From positions 1-7,150 of the forward strand of contig DIMZ01000186.1 of assembly GCA_002425825.1 (NCBI GenBank): 7,150 nucleotides of DNA, given 5' to 3'. Below are positions 1 to 6,876 of this stretch, in pieces (the first letter of the stretch is position 1; each line of letters begins with the position of its first letter). The position numbers and the translations under genes are program-made. Source of the stretch: Cloacimonetes bacterium UBA5553. GTDB taxonomy: Bacteria; Cloacimonadota; Cloacimonadia; Cloacimonadales; Cloacimonadaceae. Under the pieces are notes generated by a model, which ran no database searches, was not told where the DNA came from, and saw only the letters and a list, made by a program, of their open reading frames with translations.

Positions 1-960
1 CCACTTCTGTTCCAAAACCAGTTCAAAGGCTTTTACTCCGAATTGTGAGGCGAGAATACGGTCGAAGGCATTGGGTCTGCCACCGCGTTGCAAGTGTCCC
101 AGAATGGTTTCTCTAATGTCGATGCTGCATCCGGCATCTTTCAGCTCCTGAGACAGCCTTAATCCCGCACCGCCCAGGCGTATCTTCAATGCGCCTGGTT
201 CATCGTTTTCGCTATAGCTCATCTCTCCGGCAATGGGTACGGCTCCTTCGGCTATTACAATAATGGCAAAGCCTTTACCGTTGTCAATCCGCTTTTCAAT
301 TGCCTGCATTACCCTGGTAATATCGTAGGGAATCTCGGGGATAAGGCAAACCTCTGCACCACCGGCAATGGAGGCATGCAGGGCAATCCAGCCTGCATAA
401 CGCCCCATCACTTCCAGAATTAAGATGCGATGATGGCTGGCGGCAGTGGTAACCAGCTTGTCCACGGCATCGGTTGCCACGTCCACTGCGGTTTGGAAGC
501 CAAAGGTGAAGTCGGTATCGGAGAGGTCGTTATCTATTGTTTTGGGAACCCCAATAATAGGACAACCCAGCTCAAAAAGCTGTTGGGAGATGCGTTGAGA
601 GCCGTCTCCACCAATGTTTATTACGGCATCGATGTTCTGATAGCGCAGCCTGTCCATAAAGTCTTGCGAGCGGTCAACTGCTCCCCAGCTTCCATCGCTG
701 TTTTTAACAGGCCAGGCAAAGGGGCCGCCTTTATTTGTAGTGCCGATAATGGTGCCGCCCTGAACGTGGATTCCGGCAACCTTTTCGGGAGTAAGCTCAA
801 TGATGTGCATGGGGTCACGCATAAGGCCATCAAAGGCATCGATGCTGCCCAAGATTTCCCAGTTATGCTCCAGTGATGCGCGCTTAACTATTGCTCTTAT
901 AACGGCATTCAGTCCCGGGCAATCGCCCCCGCCGGTAGCCACAAGCACTCTTTTCTTCAT
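1..960 (-). CDS. pfkA: 6-phosphofructokinase, 3' end cut by window edge
   Basis: Phosphorylates fructose 6-phosphate to fructose 1,6-bisphosphate in cytoplasmic glycolysis. The frame is open from ATG at 960 to the left edge, giving 320 residues; the family normally continues for roughly 20-60 more. Visible motifs: N-terminal nucleotide loop GGGDCPGLN (about 10-18), GGT (68-70), GGDGS (117-121), PKTIDND (139-145) with the expected catalytic Asp143, MGR (185-187), PEIP (208-211) and HLQRGGRP (289-296). Gly120 is the residue typical of ATP users, whereas Lys140 stands where E. coli PfkA has Gly124 and is usual in pyrophosphate-dependent enzymes, so the phosphoryl donor is not settled by sequence. 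Asn76 falls where E. coli has Arg72 by my hand alignment. The start is supported by a strong AAAGGAG at 967-973. The gene follows the acetyltransferase by 18 nt and is probably the last or a late gene of the operon. Family assignment is very secure. Confidence 0.96.
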   Translation of the reverse strand, partial: MKKRVLVATGGGDCPGLNAVIRAIVKRASLEHNWEILGSIDAFDGLMRDPMHIIELTPEKVAGIHVQGGTIIGTTNKGGPFAWPVKNSDGSWGAVDRSQDFMDRLRYQNIDAVINIGGDGSQRISQQLFELGCPIIGVPKTIDNDLSDTDFTFGFQTAVDVATDAVDKLVTTAASHHRILILEVMGRYAGWIALHASIAGGAEVCLIPEIPYDITRVMQAIEKRIDNGKGFAIIVIAEGAVPIAGEMSYSENDEPGALKIRLGGAGLRLSQELKDAGCSIDIRETILGHLQRGGRPNAFDRILASQFGVKAFELVLEQKW

Positions 961-966
961 TTGTTG

Positions 967-973
967 CTCCTTT
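967..973 (-). promoter_or_regulatory. Strong ribosome binding site of phosphofructokinase
   Basis: Read on the minus strand this is AAAGGAG, six bases before the ATG at 960. It lies wholly in the 18-nt gap after the acetyltransferase stop. It is the best Shine-Dalgarno match in the window, which suggests that phosphofructokinase is translated efficiently and independently of the upstream cistron. Confidence 0.8.
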
Positions 974-978
974 GGCAG

Positions 979-1410
979 CTAAACTTTCTGCCCGCTATTT
1001 CTGTTTATCATAACAAGATAGCCGTTTAATTCCGTGAAGCCATGCTTATTATACAAATGCCTGGCTGCGGGATTGTCTTCGTGAACCTCTAGCTTTGCTT
1101 GATAACCCAGGCTATTAGCTATGCTAAGTGACTCTTGTAGCAATAGATTGCCAATGCCGGTGTTTTGCATGTTTGGCTGCACAGCCATGTGGTGAATATA
1201 AAGTCTGCGATAGTCATGCGTTAGCCATGCACTGCCGCATAGACTGCCATCTATGTGGCAACATAGGATGATGCCTCCATGCCGAAGTGAGTGACTAATG
1301 GCTTCAAAGCTGTCACTGCGGGCGGGATTGCTAATGCCGGTTTGGTTCCACAATTCCAGCAAGCTTTCATAAAGCTGGTTGCTAAGCTCTTGCACTCTGC
1401 TAATCTGCAT
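979..1410 (-). CDS. GNAT family N-acetyltransferase
   Basis: A single-domain acetyl-CoA-dependent acyltransferase of 143 residues, the usual size for a GNAT, with unknown acceptor. Seen in the sequence: the beta-4 strand and motif A region YIHHMAV (71-77), the acetyl-CoA pyrophosphate loop QNTGIG (82-87, matching Q-x-x-G-x-G), then LEVHEDNPAARHLYNKHGF (107-125), the typical motif B end with Tyr120 as the likely general acid. The same frame stays open upstream to 1503, but that would overlap the DUF4340 gene by 86 nt and add a cysteine-rich tail unlike a GNAT N-terminus. The ATG at 1410, 7 nt after the preceding stop, is therefore chosen. No strong Shine-Dalgarno sequence precedes it, so translation may be coupled to the gene before. 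The substrate could be a small amine, a peptide or a protein N-terminus; nothing here decides. Confidence 0.85.
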   Translation of the reverse strand: MQISRVQELSNQLYESLLELWNQTGISNPARSDSFEAISHSLRHGGIILCCHIDGSLCGSAWLTHDYRRLYIHHMAVQPNMQNTGIGNLLLQESLSIANSLGYQAKLEVHEDNPAARHLYNKHGFTELNGYLVMINRNSGQKV

Positions 1411-1417
1411 AATTGGC

Positions 1418-2344
1418 TTAGTAAGCTCTGCTACGGAACATCTCTGCGTGACGCATGAAGCGGAACACGGTGTCGAAAGATAACATAAATAGCACCGATT
1501 CATCTTTATCTACCATCATCAGATAGTTATCGTCGCTATTCTTGGCAAAACTTAGCTCTTGGGTGCGGTTGTTGGTCAATTGCAGAGTTACCACGCAGTC
1601 GGGAGTTTTGAACCTATCCAGATAGCTCTTGTCGCCCCCGTCCACAAATACGTATGTATTCAGGTTTGCCAGCGCATTCACCACTTTCATTATCCCCAGA
1701 TTGTTATCTGGAATCTTAAATTCTTCGCGAGAGTCTTTGTAAAACCAGTCATATTGAACGCGGGTTAGGCTAAAACTGCGCTTACCGTGAGTAATATCTA
1801 TCCTCAGCAAGTCTTCTTCGTTATGGTTCACAACGTTTGGTGAGCGCCAGTTAGGCAGATCGGCTTTAAAGATGTTTACCACCTTGGCCTTTATCTGATA
1901 TACTTTGTCGCTGCCTTCATATCGGAAATAGTCATAGGGATTGCCTAGATTGCTGAACATGGTTTTAATGCGCTTGCTGCCGCTTTCATTGCTTATGTAT
2001 ATATGCAGGGCTTCGCTATCTTGCAGCTTATATCGCTTAACTGCATCGGCACCCTCACCCATGGCAGTTTTAGGATGCTTTGCGCTAAGCACAGTGCTAA
2101 ATAGAAGCTTCATGCGCTCGTCATCAGCCCGCCAGGTAACCGGTTCCACTAATGTCCAGACATCCTTAATTTTCTTGAATTTTAAGCTTGTCTCACCTTC
2201 TTTTATCTCGATGTTCATAATGGCAAGCGAGTCCAGGTCATAGATGCGAGTTTGCTTTTCGTCTGGCCGTTTTAGCCTTAATACCATGTATAATACCGAC
2301 AGAATCACCAGTAGTGCCAATAGCAATAGTTTATGCTTCTTCAA
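1418..2344 (-). CDS. Membrane-anchored DUF4340 protein of a Gld-type ABC cassette
   Basis: About 308 residues: a short basic N-terminus, one membrane helix (about 6-23) and a large domain that should lie outside the cytoplasmic membrane. The pattern W-x-L-V-x-P-V-x-W-x-A-D (63-74) followed by a leucine-rich helix is characteristic of DUF4340, a family commonly found next to GldG-like genes. A similar module seems to recur at 198-235 (DWFYKD, then IPDNN and a helix), suggesting an internal duplication. I chose the TTG at 2342-2344 because GGGAG/GAGG lies just before it and the protein then begins MKKHKLLLLALLV, an ordinary signal anchor. The next upstream possibility, TTG at 2380, would overlap GldG by 50 nt and add 12 residues. 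The gene overlaps the GldG-like gene by 14 nt, implying coupled translation. Its biochemical role is unknown; it is probably an accessory subunit of the ABC complex. Confidence 0.85.
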   Translation of the reverse strand: MKKHKLLLLALLVILSVLYMVLRLKRPDEKQTRIYDLDSLAIMNIEIKEGETSLKFKKIKDVWTLVEPVTWRADDERMKLLFSTVLSAKHPKTAMGEGADAVKRYKLQDSEALHIYISNESGSKRIKTMFSNLGNPYDYFRYEGSDKVYQIKAKVVNIFKADLPNWRSPNVVNHNEEDLLRIDITHGKRSFSLTRVQYDWFYKDSREEFKIPDNNLGIMKVVNALANLNTYVFVDGGDKSYLDRFKTPDCVVTLQLTNNRTQELSFAKNSDDNYLMMVDKDESVLFMLSFDTVFRFMRHAEMFRSRAY

Positions 2345-3908
2345 TTTCCTCTCCCAGAATATGCTTGCGGCGAAGTGCAATAAATCCGCCTATTATTATC
2401 AGGATTAGCGACGGCAATACCGTGCTTACCAGCTTTATTCCGGTTTTTATGCGTTTCTCTATGCGCACGGGGTCGCCCCATATTATGTCATTTTTGTGCA
2501 TGTAGTAGGCTATGTCCATAATGCTGCGTTGAAGGTGGCGGGAGCGAATGGAGATCATCGAGTCGCGCTCCAACAGCCAATCTACAGCGTTTAAAACTAT
2601 ATAGTTGCGATCGGCATAGATGCTCTTGTCGGAATCTATCACTAAGTCTCTATCGCCAAACACAACTAACTTATAATCATCTGTTTCGCTCTTGTGATCC
2701 GGGGCATGAAGTTCGGGACGGTTGCTAAAATAACTCTCCGCTCTGCCCTCAGCAATTGCGCCCAGCACAATAGGCGGTAAGCTGAATGTTTTGGGGTCTG
2801 GATTTTGGAACAAGGATTGTTCCAGACGAAACTCAGGTGCCATCACCAAGCCACTGCTGTTTGATGTTTGCAAGATGCTCATAAACTTTTGTCCGGGTGT
2901 GTTCGTGAATTCCAAACCGTTTGACAGATACATTACTATGTCTGCCAGATTTCTCGTTATCGGATGCTGTGAGCCGCGTAAAACTGGATAGATAGGGAAA
3001 GGCATGGTGGTGTCCACTCCCATGCCGCGCAAGTCACAGAAGATGTCCATGGCAATATTCTTGTCTATCCGCACTCCGAAATGCTCTAGAAACATAAAGA
3101 AATTGGAGTTTATGGCATACAGATTTGTTCCATCGGTGCTAACTCTGTCTTGCAGGAATACCGGTCTGCCACCCTTCATTATATACTGATCCAAGTGGTA
3201 AAGTTGCTGGTCGGACAGGTCACCCAATACGCCGGTAAAGACCATGGCAGGGGTTTGTTTGGGGGGGCTGAGCAAGTCTGTTTCCACAATCTTAAAGTTT
3301 GTAGCCAGGGCTTCATCAAAGCCTGTGGTGGGCAATTCCACCATCATCGAATCGCGAAACACCGATATTTCCGGCAGGGTGTATTGTGACAGCTTCTGAA
3401 TCTTTTGGGTTAGCTCATATTCCAGTTTAGCTTCCATCTGGGGCAATAGATTCATCGAGTCGAATTTACCCTGGTATTCAAACACAAGCCCGAATATCAC
3501 TTCCTTGCTGGTGGTTTTATCGTTCTCATAAATACGGAAGTACATACTGTTCAGCCCATTCTCTTGAGCCTGATAGCGCAATTCATCCATGCTTAGCCCA
3601 CGAATGAATTCGTAGTGGAACTTGCCTCTGCTGGCTATTTGATACTCGGCAAGCAAGTCCTTCATATACCTGTCCATGGTGTTTAATTCCGCCGGCAATT
3701 CCTCGCTGGCAAACACTTTTATCACCATGTTATCTTTCAGGCTTCGCACGGCATGCTTGCTTACCTTGCTAAGCGAATAAGCTTTATTGGCAGAGAAATC
3801 TACCCGCAGTTTCAAATACGAAGCCACCATAAGCAGCATTCCGATGATGGCGAGCTTTATTAGCAGGGTAGTAAGGATGGATCTGGTTTTCACTTGTCTC
3901 TTCTTCAT
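2331..3908 (-). CDS. GldG-like ABC transporter auxiliary protein
   Basis: A 525-residue protein with a membrane helix at each end (about 14-33 and 490-512, the latter followed by the basic stop RRKH) and a large domain between them, expected in the periplasm. After helix 1 comes VDFSANKAYSLSKVSK (36-51), the classic GldG entry motif, followed by VIKVFASEELPAE (62-74), which begins the GldG/ABC_transp_aux domain. A GATase1-like segment follows (GGRPVFLQD, 246-254), and KLVVFGDRDLV (413-423) with the NAVDWL stretch (440-445) is the usual C-terminal conserved block. Length and topology match GldG and related proteins. ATG at 3908 is preceded by AGGAG at 3918-3922; the gene starts 3 nt after the permease stop. 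In Flavobacterium, GldG works with GldA and GldF and is needed for gliding; here gliding is not implied, since homologues occur in many non-gliding bacteria. The transported substrate is unknown. Confidence 0.9.
   Translation of the reverse strand: MKKRQVKTRSILTTLLIKLAIIGMLLMVASYLKLRVDFSANKAYSLSKVSKHAVRSLKDNMVIKVFASEELPAELNTMDRYMKDLLAEYQIASRGKFHYEFIRGLSMDELRYQAQENGLNSMYFRIYENDKTTSKEVIFGLVFEYQGKFDSMNLLPQMEAKLEYELTQKIQKLSQYTLPEISVFRDSMMVELPTTGFDEALATNFKIVETDLLSPPKQTPAMVFTGVLGDLSDQQLYHLDQYIMKGGRPVFLQDRVSTDGTNLYAINSNFFMFLEHFGVRIDKNIAMDIFCDLRGMGVDTTMPFPIYPVLRGSQHPITRNLADIVMYLSNGLEFTNTPGQKFMSILQTSNSSGLVMAPEFRLEQSLFQNPDPKTFSLPPIVLGAIAEGRAESYFSNRPELHAPDHKSETDDYKLVVFGDRDLVIDSDKSIYADRNYIVLNAVDWLLERDSMISIRSRHLQRSIMDIAYYMHKNDIIWGDPVRIEKRIKTGIKLVSTVLPSLILIIIGGFIALRRKHILGEEIEEA
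2348..2355 (-). promoter_or_regulatory. Ribosome binding site deciding the TTG start of the DUF4340 gene
   Basis: The minus strand reads GGGAGAGG, three bases before the TTG at 2342-2344 (six bases if GGGAG is the pairing core). It lies inside the end of the GldG-like coding region and is the main reason to place the DUF4340 start at 2344 rather than at the upstream TTG at 2380. Confidence 0.65.
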
Positions 3909-3911
3909 CGT

Positions 3912-4634
3912 TTAACGCTCCTGCATCATATTGCGCGATTGCAGGTTAAACTCCGCCAGCAGAGCAAAGATAATCGTTACAGCCAGAAAGAACAGGATGT
4001 CACGCGTGTCTATTACGCCCTTGAGAAAGCTGTTTAGATGCGAGCTGAAGCTTAGGTACTGGAAGGGACGGAGCACCGCGATGGGAATTAGAGGCAATAC
4101 AAACTTCATTACATAGAAGGCAGATGAGATTACCAAAGCCAGCACGAAAGCCAGTATCTGGTTGCTTGGCAGGCTGGAAGCAAATACGCCAATCGAGATA
4201 TATGCCGTTCCCACCAGTATTAGTCCGAGATATCCACATATAACTGCGCCATAGTCTATCCCCTCGCCAAATATGGCGATGATAGCAAGGAACACTAAGG
4301 TTAGAGACACTAGTGTTTTTAGCTGCATTAGGCAAGCCAGAATTTTGCCCCATATAATTGACGAGAGACGAATTGGCAGCGTGGAAATTAACTCCAGGGT
4401 TCCGCTTTGCCGCTCTTTGGCAATACTGCCCATGGTGATGGCTGGTATGTAGAACAAAAAGATGATGTGCATAATCTCAAATAGTGACCTAAGCTCAGCC
4501 AAGCCAATTTTGAACACCAGATTTGAGAAAGACACACCGCTTATTACCAGAAACAGAGTTAGCACAATGTAGGTAGCAACAGACCTCATGGCAAGCTGAT
4601 ACTCGTTTTTTGCTATTATCCATATTGCTTTCAT
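3912..4634 (-). CDS. ABC-2 type permease, GldF-like
   Basis: Integral membrane subunit of 240 residues with six hydrophobic segments by eye (about 19-38, 52-70, 98-122, 130-152, 160-182, 212-228), the usual ABC-2 fold. The motif TMGSIAKERQSGTLELISTLPI spans 67-88 and is diagnostic: it corresponds to the cytoplasmic coupling segment seen in GldF/NosY-type permeases. The C-terminal stretch YLSFSSHLNSFLKGVIDTRD (193-212) is also typical of GldF. The ATG at 4634 overlaps the stop of the ATPase gene by four bases (ATGA), a sign of translational coupling and stoichiometric production. With only one permease gene in the cluster, it presumably works as a homodimer with two copies of the ATPase. The upstream Shine-Dalgarno sequence is weak, in keeping with coupling. 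Confidence 0.92.
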   Translation of the reverse strand: MKAIWIIAKNEYQLAMRSVATYIVLTLFLVISGVSFSNLVFKIGLAELRSLFEIMHIIFLFYIPAITMGSIAKERQSGTLELISTLPIRLSSIIWGKILACLMQLKTLVSLTLVFLAIIAIFGEGIDYGAVICGYLGLILVGTAYISIGVFASSLPSNQILAFVLALVISSAFYVMKFVLPLIPIAVLRPFQYLSFSSHLNSFLKGVIDTRDILFFLAVTIIFALLAEFNLQSRNMMQER

Positions 4635-5617
4635 GCTTCTTCCCTGCTTATCTCATCTTCATTGTCGGTTGCCGGGCTGTTTACTGCTCCCGTATCACCG
4701 GTTAGTTCGTGGAATATCTGTTCCAAAGTCTGCTTCTCGGTTCGCATTTCTAATATCAGCCAGCCTTTATCGCTAATGTAGCGTGCTAAGTCCTGGCGTA
4801 GGCTGCTATCGGAAGGCATGCTCACCCTTAGCTTGCAACGCTTGTTATCGTTGCCAATAATGCTAAGTTCCACAGCCGGATACTCGCCGCAAAAGCCGAC
4901 AAAGTCTATGTTTGTACCTTCAACCTCTACATAAAGCATGTCACTGGTATTCAGGTAGCTTCCGAGCTTATCTTTGCTGTCGTCCACAATTATCTTGCCT
5001 TTGTTTATTATAACCACGCGGTCGCAAAGGGCTTGCACTTCCTGCATTATGTGGCTGGAGAGGATAACCATCTTTTCCTGTCCCAGTTGGCGGATAAGTT
5101 CCCTAATCTCTATTATCTGATTGGGGTCGAGACCGGAGGTAGGTTCGTCTAAAATAAGGATTCGTGGATCGTGTAAAATTGCCAATGCCAGCCCGGTTCT
5201 TTGCCTATAGCCCTTGGAAAGCGTGCCAATACGCTGCCGGATTACTTCTCCAAGGCCACAGTTTTGAATCACAAAGGCGCGGCGTTGCTTGAACGCCTGC
5301 TTATTTATGTCCCTCAAAGCCGCAAAGTATGCAAGGGCTTCATCAACCGTCATCTCGTCATACAGGGGGTTATGTTCCGGCAAATATCCTATCTGTCTGC
5401 TATAAACCAGAGGATCGTCAAATATGTTCTTGCCATCCAGCTCTATACTGCCGGAGCTTGGCTGTAGATAGCCCACCAACATTCTAAGGGTAGTGGTTTT
5501 TCCGGCTCCGTTTGGCCCCAGGAAACCAACTATCTCTTTATCGCGAATGCTGAAGCTAATCTCGTCCACAGCCTTCAGACTGCCGAAGCTGCGGCTTAGA
5601 TTGTTTATTTTTATCAT
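4631..5617 (-). CDS. ABC transporter ATP-binding protein, GldA/NatA-like
   Basis: Cytoplasmic ATPase of 328 residues that powers the adjacent permease. Complete catalytic set: Walker A GPNGAGKTT (34-42), signature LSKGYRQR (133-140), Walker B LILDEP (154-159) with catalytic Glu158, D-loop SGLD (161-164) and H-loop His189. The Q-loop reads YLPEHNPLY (79-87), with Glu81 in the usual Gln position; this variant is common among GldA-like ATPases. After about residue 225 there is an extra C-terminal domain, ending in TLEQIFHELT (297-306) as in GldA/NatA/CcmA-type ATPases, then an acidic tail. ATG at 5617 has AGAGG at 5621-5625 and begins 10 nt after the adaptor gene. The gene shares four bases with the permease start. 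Subfamily assignment rests on the Q-loop, the signature and the neighbouring GldF/GldG-type genes. Confidence 0.95.
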   Translation of the reverse strand: MIKINNLSRSFGSLKAVDEISFSIRDKEIVGFLGPNGAGKTTTLRMLVGYLQPSSGSIELDGKNIFDDPLVYSRQIGYLPEHNPLYDEMTVDEALAYFAALRDINKQAFKQRRAFVIQNCGLGEVIRQRIGTLSKGYRQRTGLALAILHDPRILILDEPTSGLDPNQIIEIRELIRQLGQEKMVILSSHIMQEVQALCDRVVIINKGKIIVDDSKDKLGSYLNTSDMLYVEVEGTNIDFVGFCGEYPAVELSIIGNDNKRCKLRVSMPSDSSLRQDLARYISDKGWLILEMRTEKQTLEQIFHELTGDTGAVNSPATDNEDEISREEA

Positions 5618-5627
5618 GTTCCTCTCA

Positions 5628-6794
5628 TCACATCATCATGCCAAAGTTCGGTTTCCCGCTTGGCTCGTTCAGTAATATCCTGTCCTTTTCTTTTAGTCCT
5701 TCTATCACTTCTACCTGTTGCAGGTTGTTTGCTCCCAGCTTTACAGGGGTTGCCACACCGGTGGGAGCAATTTTTGCGCCTTTCTTGGCTTTCGTATTCA
5801 CTGCGGTGGCGGTGCTGTCTTTCACCAGATATACAATATCCTGGTTTTGGTCGTTGCTAAACACTGCACGAATGGGGATTACCAAAACGTCCTTGCGAGA
5901 TTCTCCCATGATGCTTACGTTGGCGGTCATGCCAGGTTTTGCTGTTTTACCCTCGGCATTTATGCTAATCTCCACTGGGAACACCTTGGCGTTATTAACG
6001 CTGCTTGCCTGCGGGGCAATCTTGATAATCCTGCCCTTAAACTGCTGATATGGTATTGCATCCAACGTTATCTCGGCTTCTTGTCCGGTGTGAAACTTGG
6101 CGATATCCACTTCGTTTATGTTGCTTTTTACTATCATGTTGCTCAAATCGGCTATTTTCATAATAACCGTTCCTTCGCCATAGCTGCTGATGCTGGACTG
6201 AACCATCTCGCCTTCGTTTATATTGCGCTGTATAACCACTCCACTGGATGTGGCATACACATGTGTAACCTTGCCGGGAACATCCAGATCGCTAATCATT
6301 TCATATTGGCGTGTGGCCTGGGCAAACTCAATCTGAGCCGTTTGCAGCGCGTCACTTGCTTTGTTATACTCATCCTGAGAGATATATTTTTTTTGCAGCA
6401 GCAGTGCTTTGTCGTTCAGGTCTTTCTTGGCATTGCTAAGCTGCATCTCTGCTCTTTGTAGCTGGGCTTTGGTGTTAAACAGAGTATTTGCCTGATTATA
6501 GTCCGGCTCAATATCGGCAATAATCTGACCCGCCTTAACATAATCGTTTTCATCGGCATAAAACTTTACTATTTTACCGCTTACCTTAGACTTTAGTGAC
6601 ACCACTGTCTGGGGCTGAACCTCTCCGCTAATATCCGTTTTGGAGCTTATTTCTCCTCTGGTTACTATTACGGTTTCAGAGCCCGTATCAGGCATAACAG
6701 CAGCAGACTTCTTCTTCCCGCAGCTCTTTATCGCCACTCCTAAGATGATGAGTAGCAACAGAATCCCTAAGATAATTCTCCATTTCTTGCGCAT
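5628..6794 (-). CDS. Periplasmic adaptor (membrane-fusion) protein, HlyD/MacA type
   Basis: A 388-residue adaptor that in related tripartite exporters links an inner-membrane transporter to an outer-membrane TolC-type channel. Seen: basic start, membrane helix (about 7-22), first half of the lipoyl domain with VSLKSKVSGKIVKFYADEND (65-84), a short alpha-helical hairpin (about 97-168, with QLQRAEMQLSNAKKDLND on one side), second lipoyl half (SSGVVIQRNINEGEMV, 183-198), beta-barrel (about 218-296, ITLDAIPYQQFKGRIIKIAP) and a membrane-proximal C-terminal domain with VIPIRAVF (305-312). Cys25 follows the helix, but the preceding IKS is a poor lipobox, so an uncleaved anchor is more likely than a lipoprotein. 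The hairpin is short, as in MacA-like adaptors. The protein ends in three methionines. ATG at 6794 has GAGGTG at 6797-6802. It is first in the operon. No MacB-type permease follows; the next genes encode a GldA/GldF-type transporter instead. Confidence 0.92.
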   Translation of the reverse strand: MRKKWRIILGILLLLIILGVAIKSCGKKKSAAVMPDTGSETVIVTRGEISSKTDISGEVQPQTVVSLKSKVSGKIVKFYADENDYVKAGQIIADIEPDYNQANTLFNTKAQLQRAEMQLSNAKKDLNDKALLLQKKYISQDEYNKASDALQTAQIEFAQATRQYEMISDLDVPGKVTHVYATSSGVVIQRNINEGEMVQSSISSYGEGTVIMKIADLSNMIVKSNINEVDIAKFHTGQEAEITLDAIPYQQFKGRIIKIAPQASSVNNAKVFPVEISINAEGKTAKPGMTANVSIMGESRKDVLVIPIRAVFSNDQNQDIVYLVKDSTATAVNTKAKKGAKIAPTGVATPVKLGANNLQQVEVIEGLKEKDRILLNEPSGKPNFGMMM

Positions 6795-6831
6795 AACACC
6801 TCGATGCTTGTAGCTGATAATAGTTCAATCC

Positions 6832-6860
6832 ATAGCATTTGGGGTGGGAGTTTATGTCAA
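6832..6860 (-). promoter_or_regulatory. Candidate sigma70-type promoter of the operon
   Basis: On the minus strand a perfect -35 box TTGACA (6855-6860) is followed, after a 17-nt spacer, by TGCTAT (6832-6837), which matches TATAAT at only three of six positions. Transcription would begin near 6825, leaving a leader of about 30 nt containing the GAGGTG ribosome binding site. Position and -35 quality favour it; the weak -10 is the doubt. A regulated or activator-assisted promoter would fit a weak -10. Confidence 0.45.
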
Positions 6861-6876
6861 TAAAAAACGCTTATTG
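6858..6876. repeat. Inverted repeat overlapping the -35 box, possible operator
   Basis: CAATAA (6858-6863) and TTATTG (6871-6876) are perfect 6-bp inverted arms around a 7-nt centre. The left arm covers half of the candidate -35 hexamer, so a protein bound here would block RNA polymerase. The arms are AT-rich and short, so chance is a real alternative, and no regulator gene is in the window. Confidence 0.3.

Noticed and set aside
430..876. Rightward open frame of 148 codons antisense to phosphofructokinase
   Set aside because: It lies wholly within a highly conserved enzyme on the other strand and its product matches no family I know.
1411..1503. N-terminal extension of the acetyltransferase into the DUF4340 gene
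   Set aside because: It would overlap the preceding gene by 86 nt and adds a cysteine-rich stretch foreign to GNAT proteins; ATG at 1410 gives a normal N-terminus.
5718..6461. Rightward open frame of 247 codons antisense to the adaptor gene
   Set aside because: The opposite strand encodes a full, well-recognised membrane-fusion protein. The antisense product has no domain and an odd Cys/His/Tyr-rich composition typical of shadow frames.
6717..6732. Lipoprotein signal at Cys25 of the adaptor
   Set aside because: The residues before the Cys are Ile-Lys-Ser; Lys at -2 and no Leu at -3 do not fit a lipobox, so a membrane anchor is preferred.
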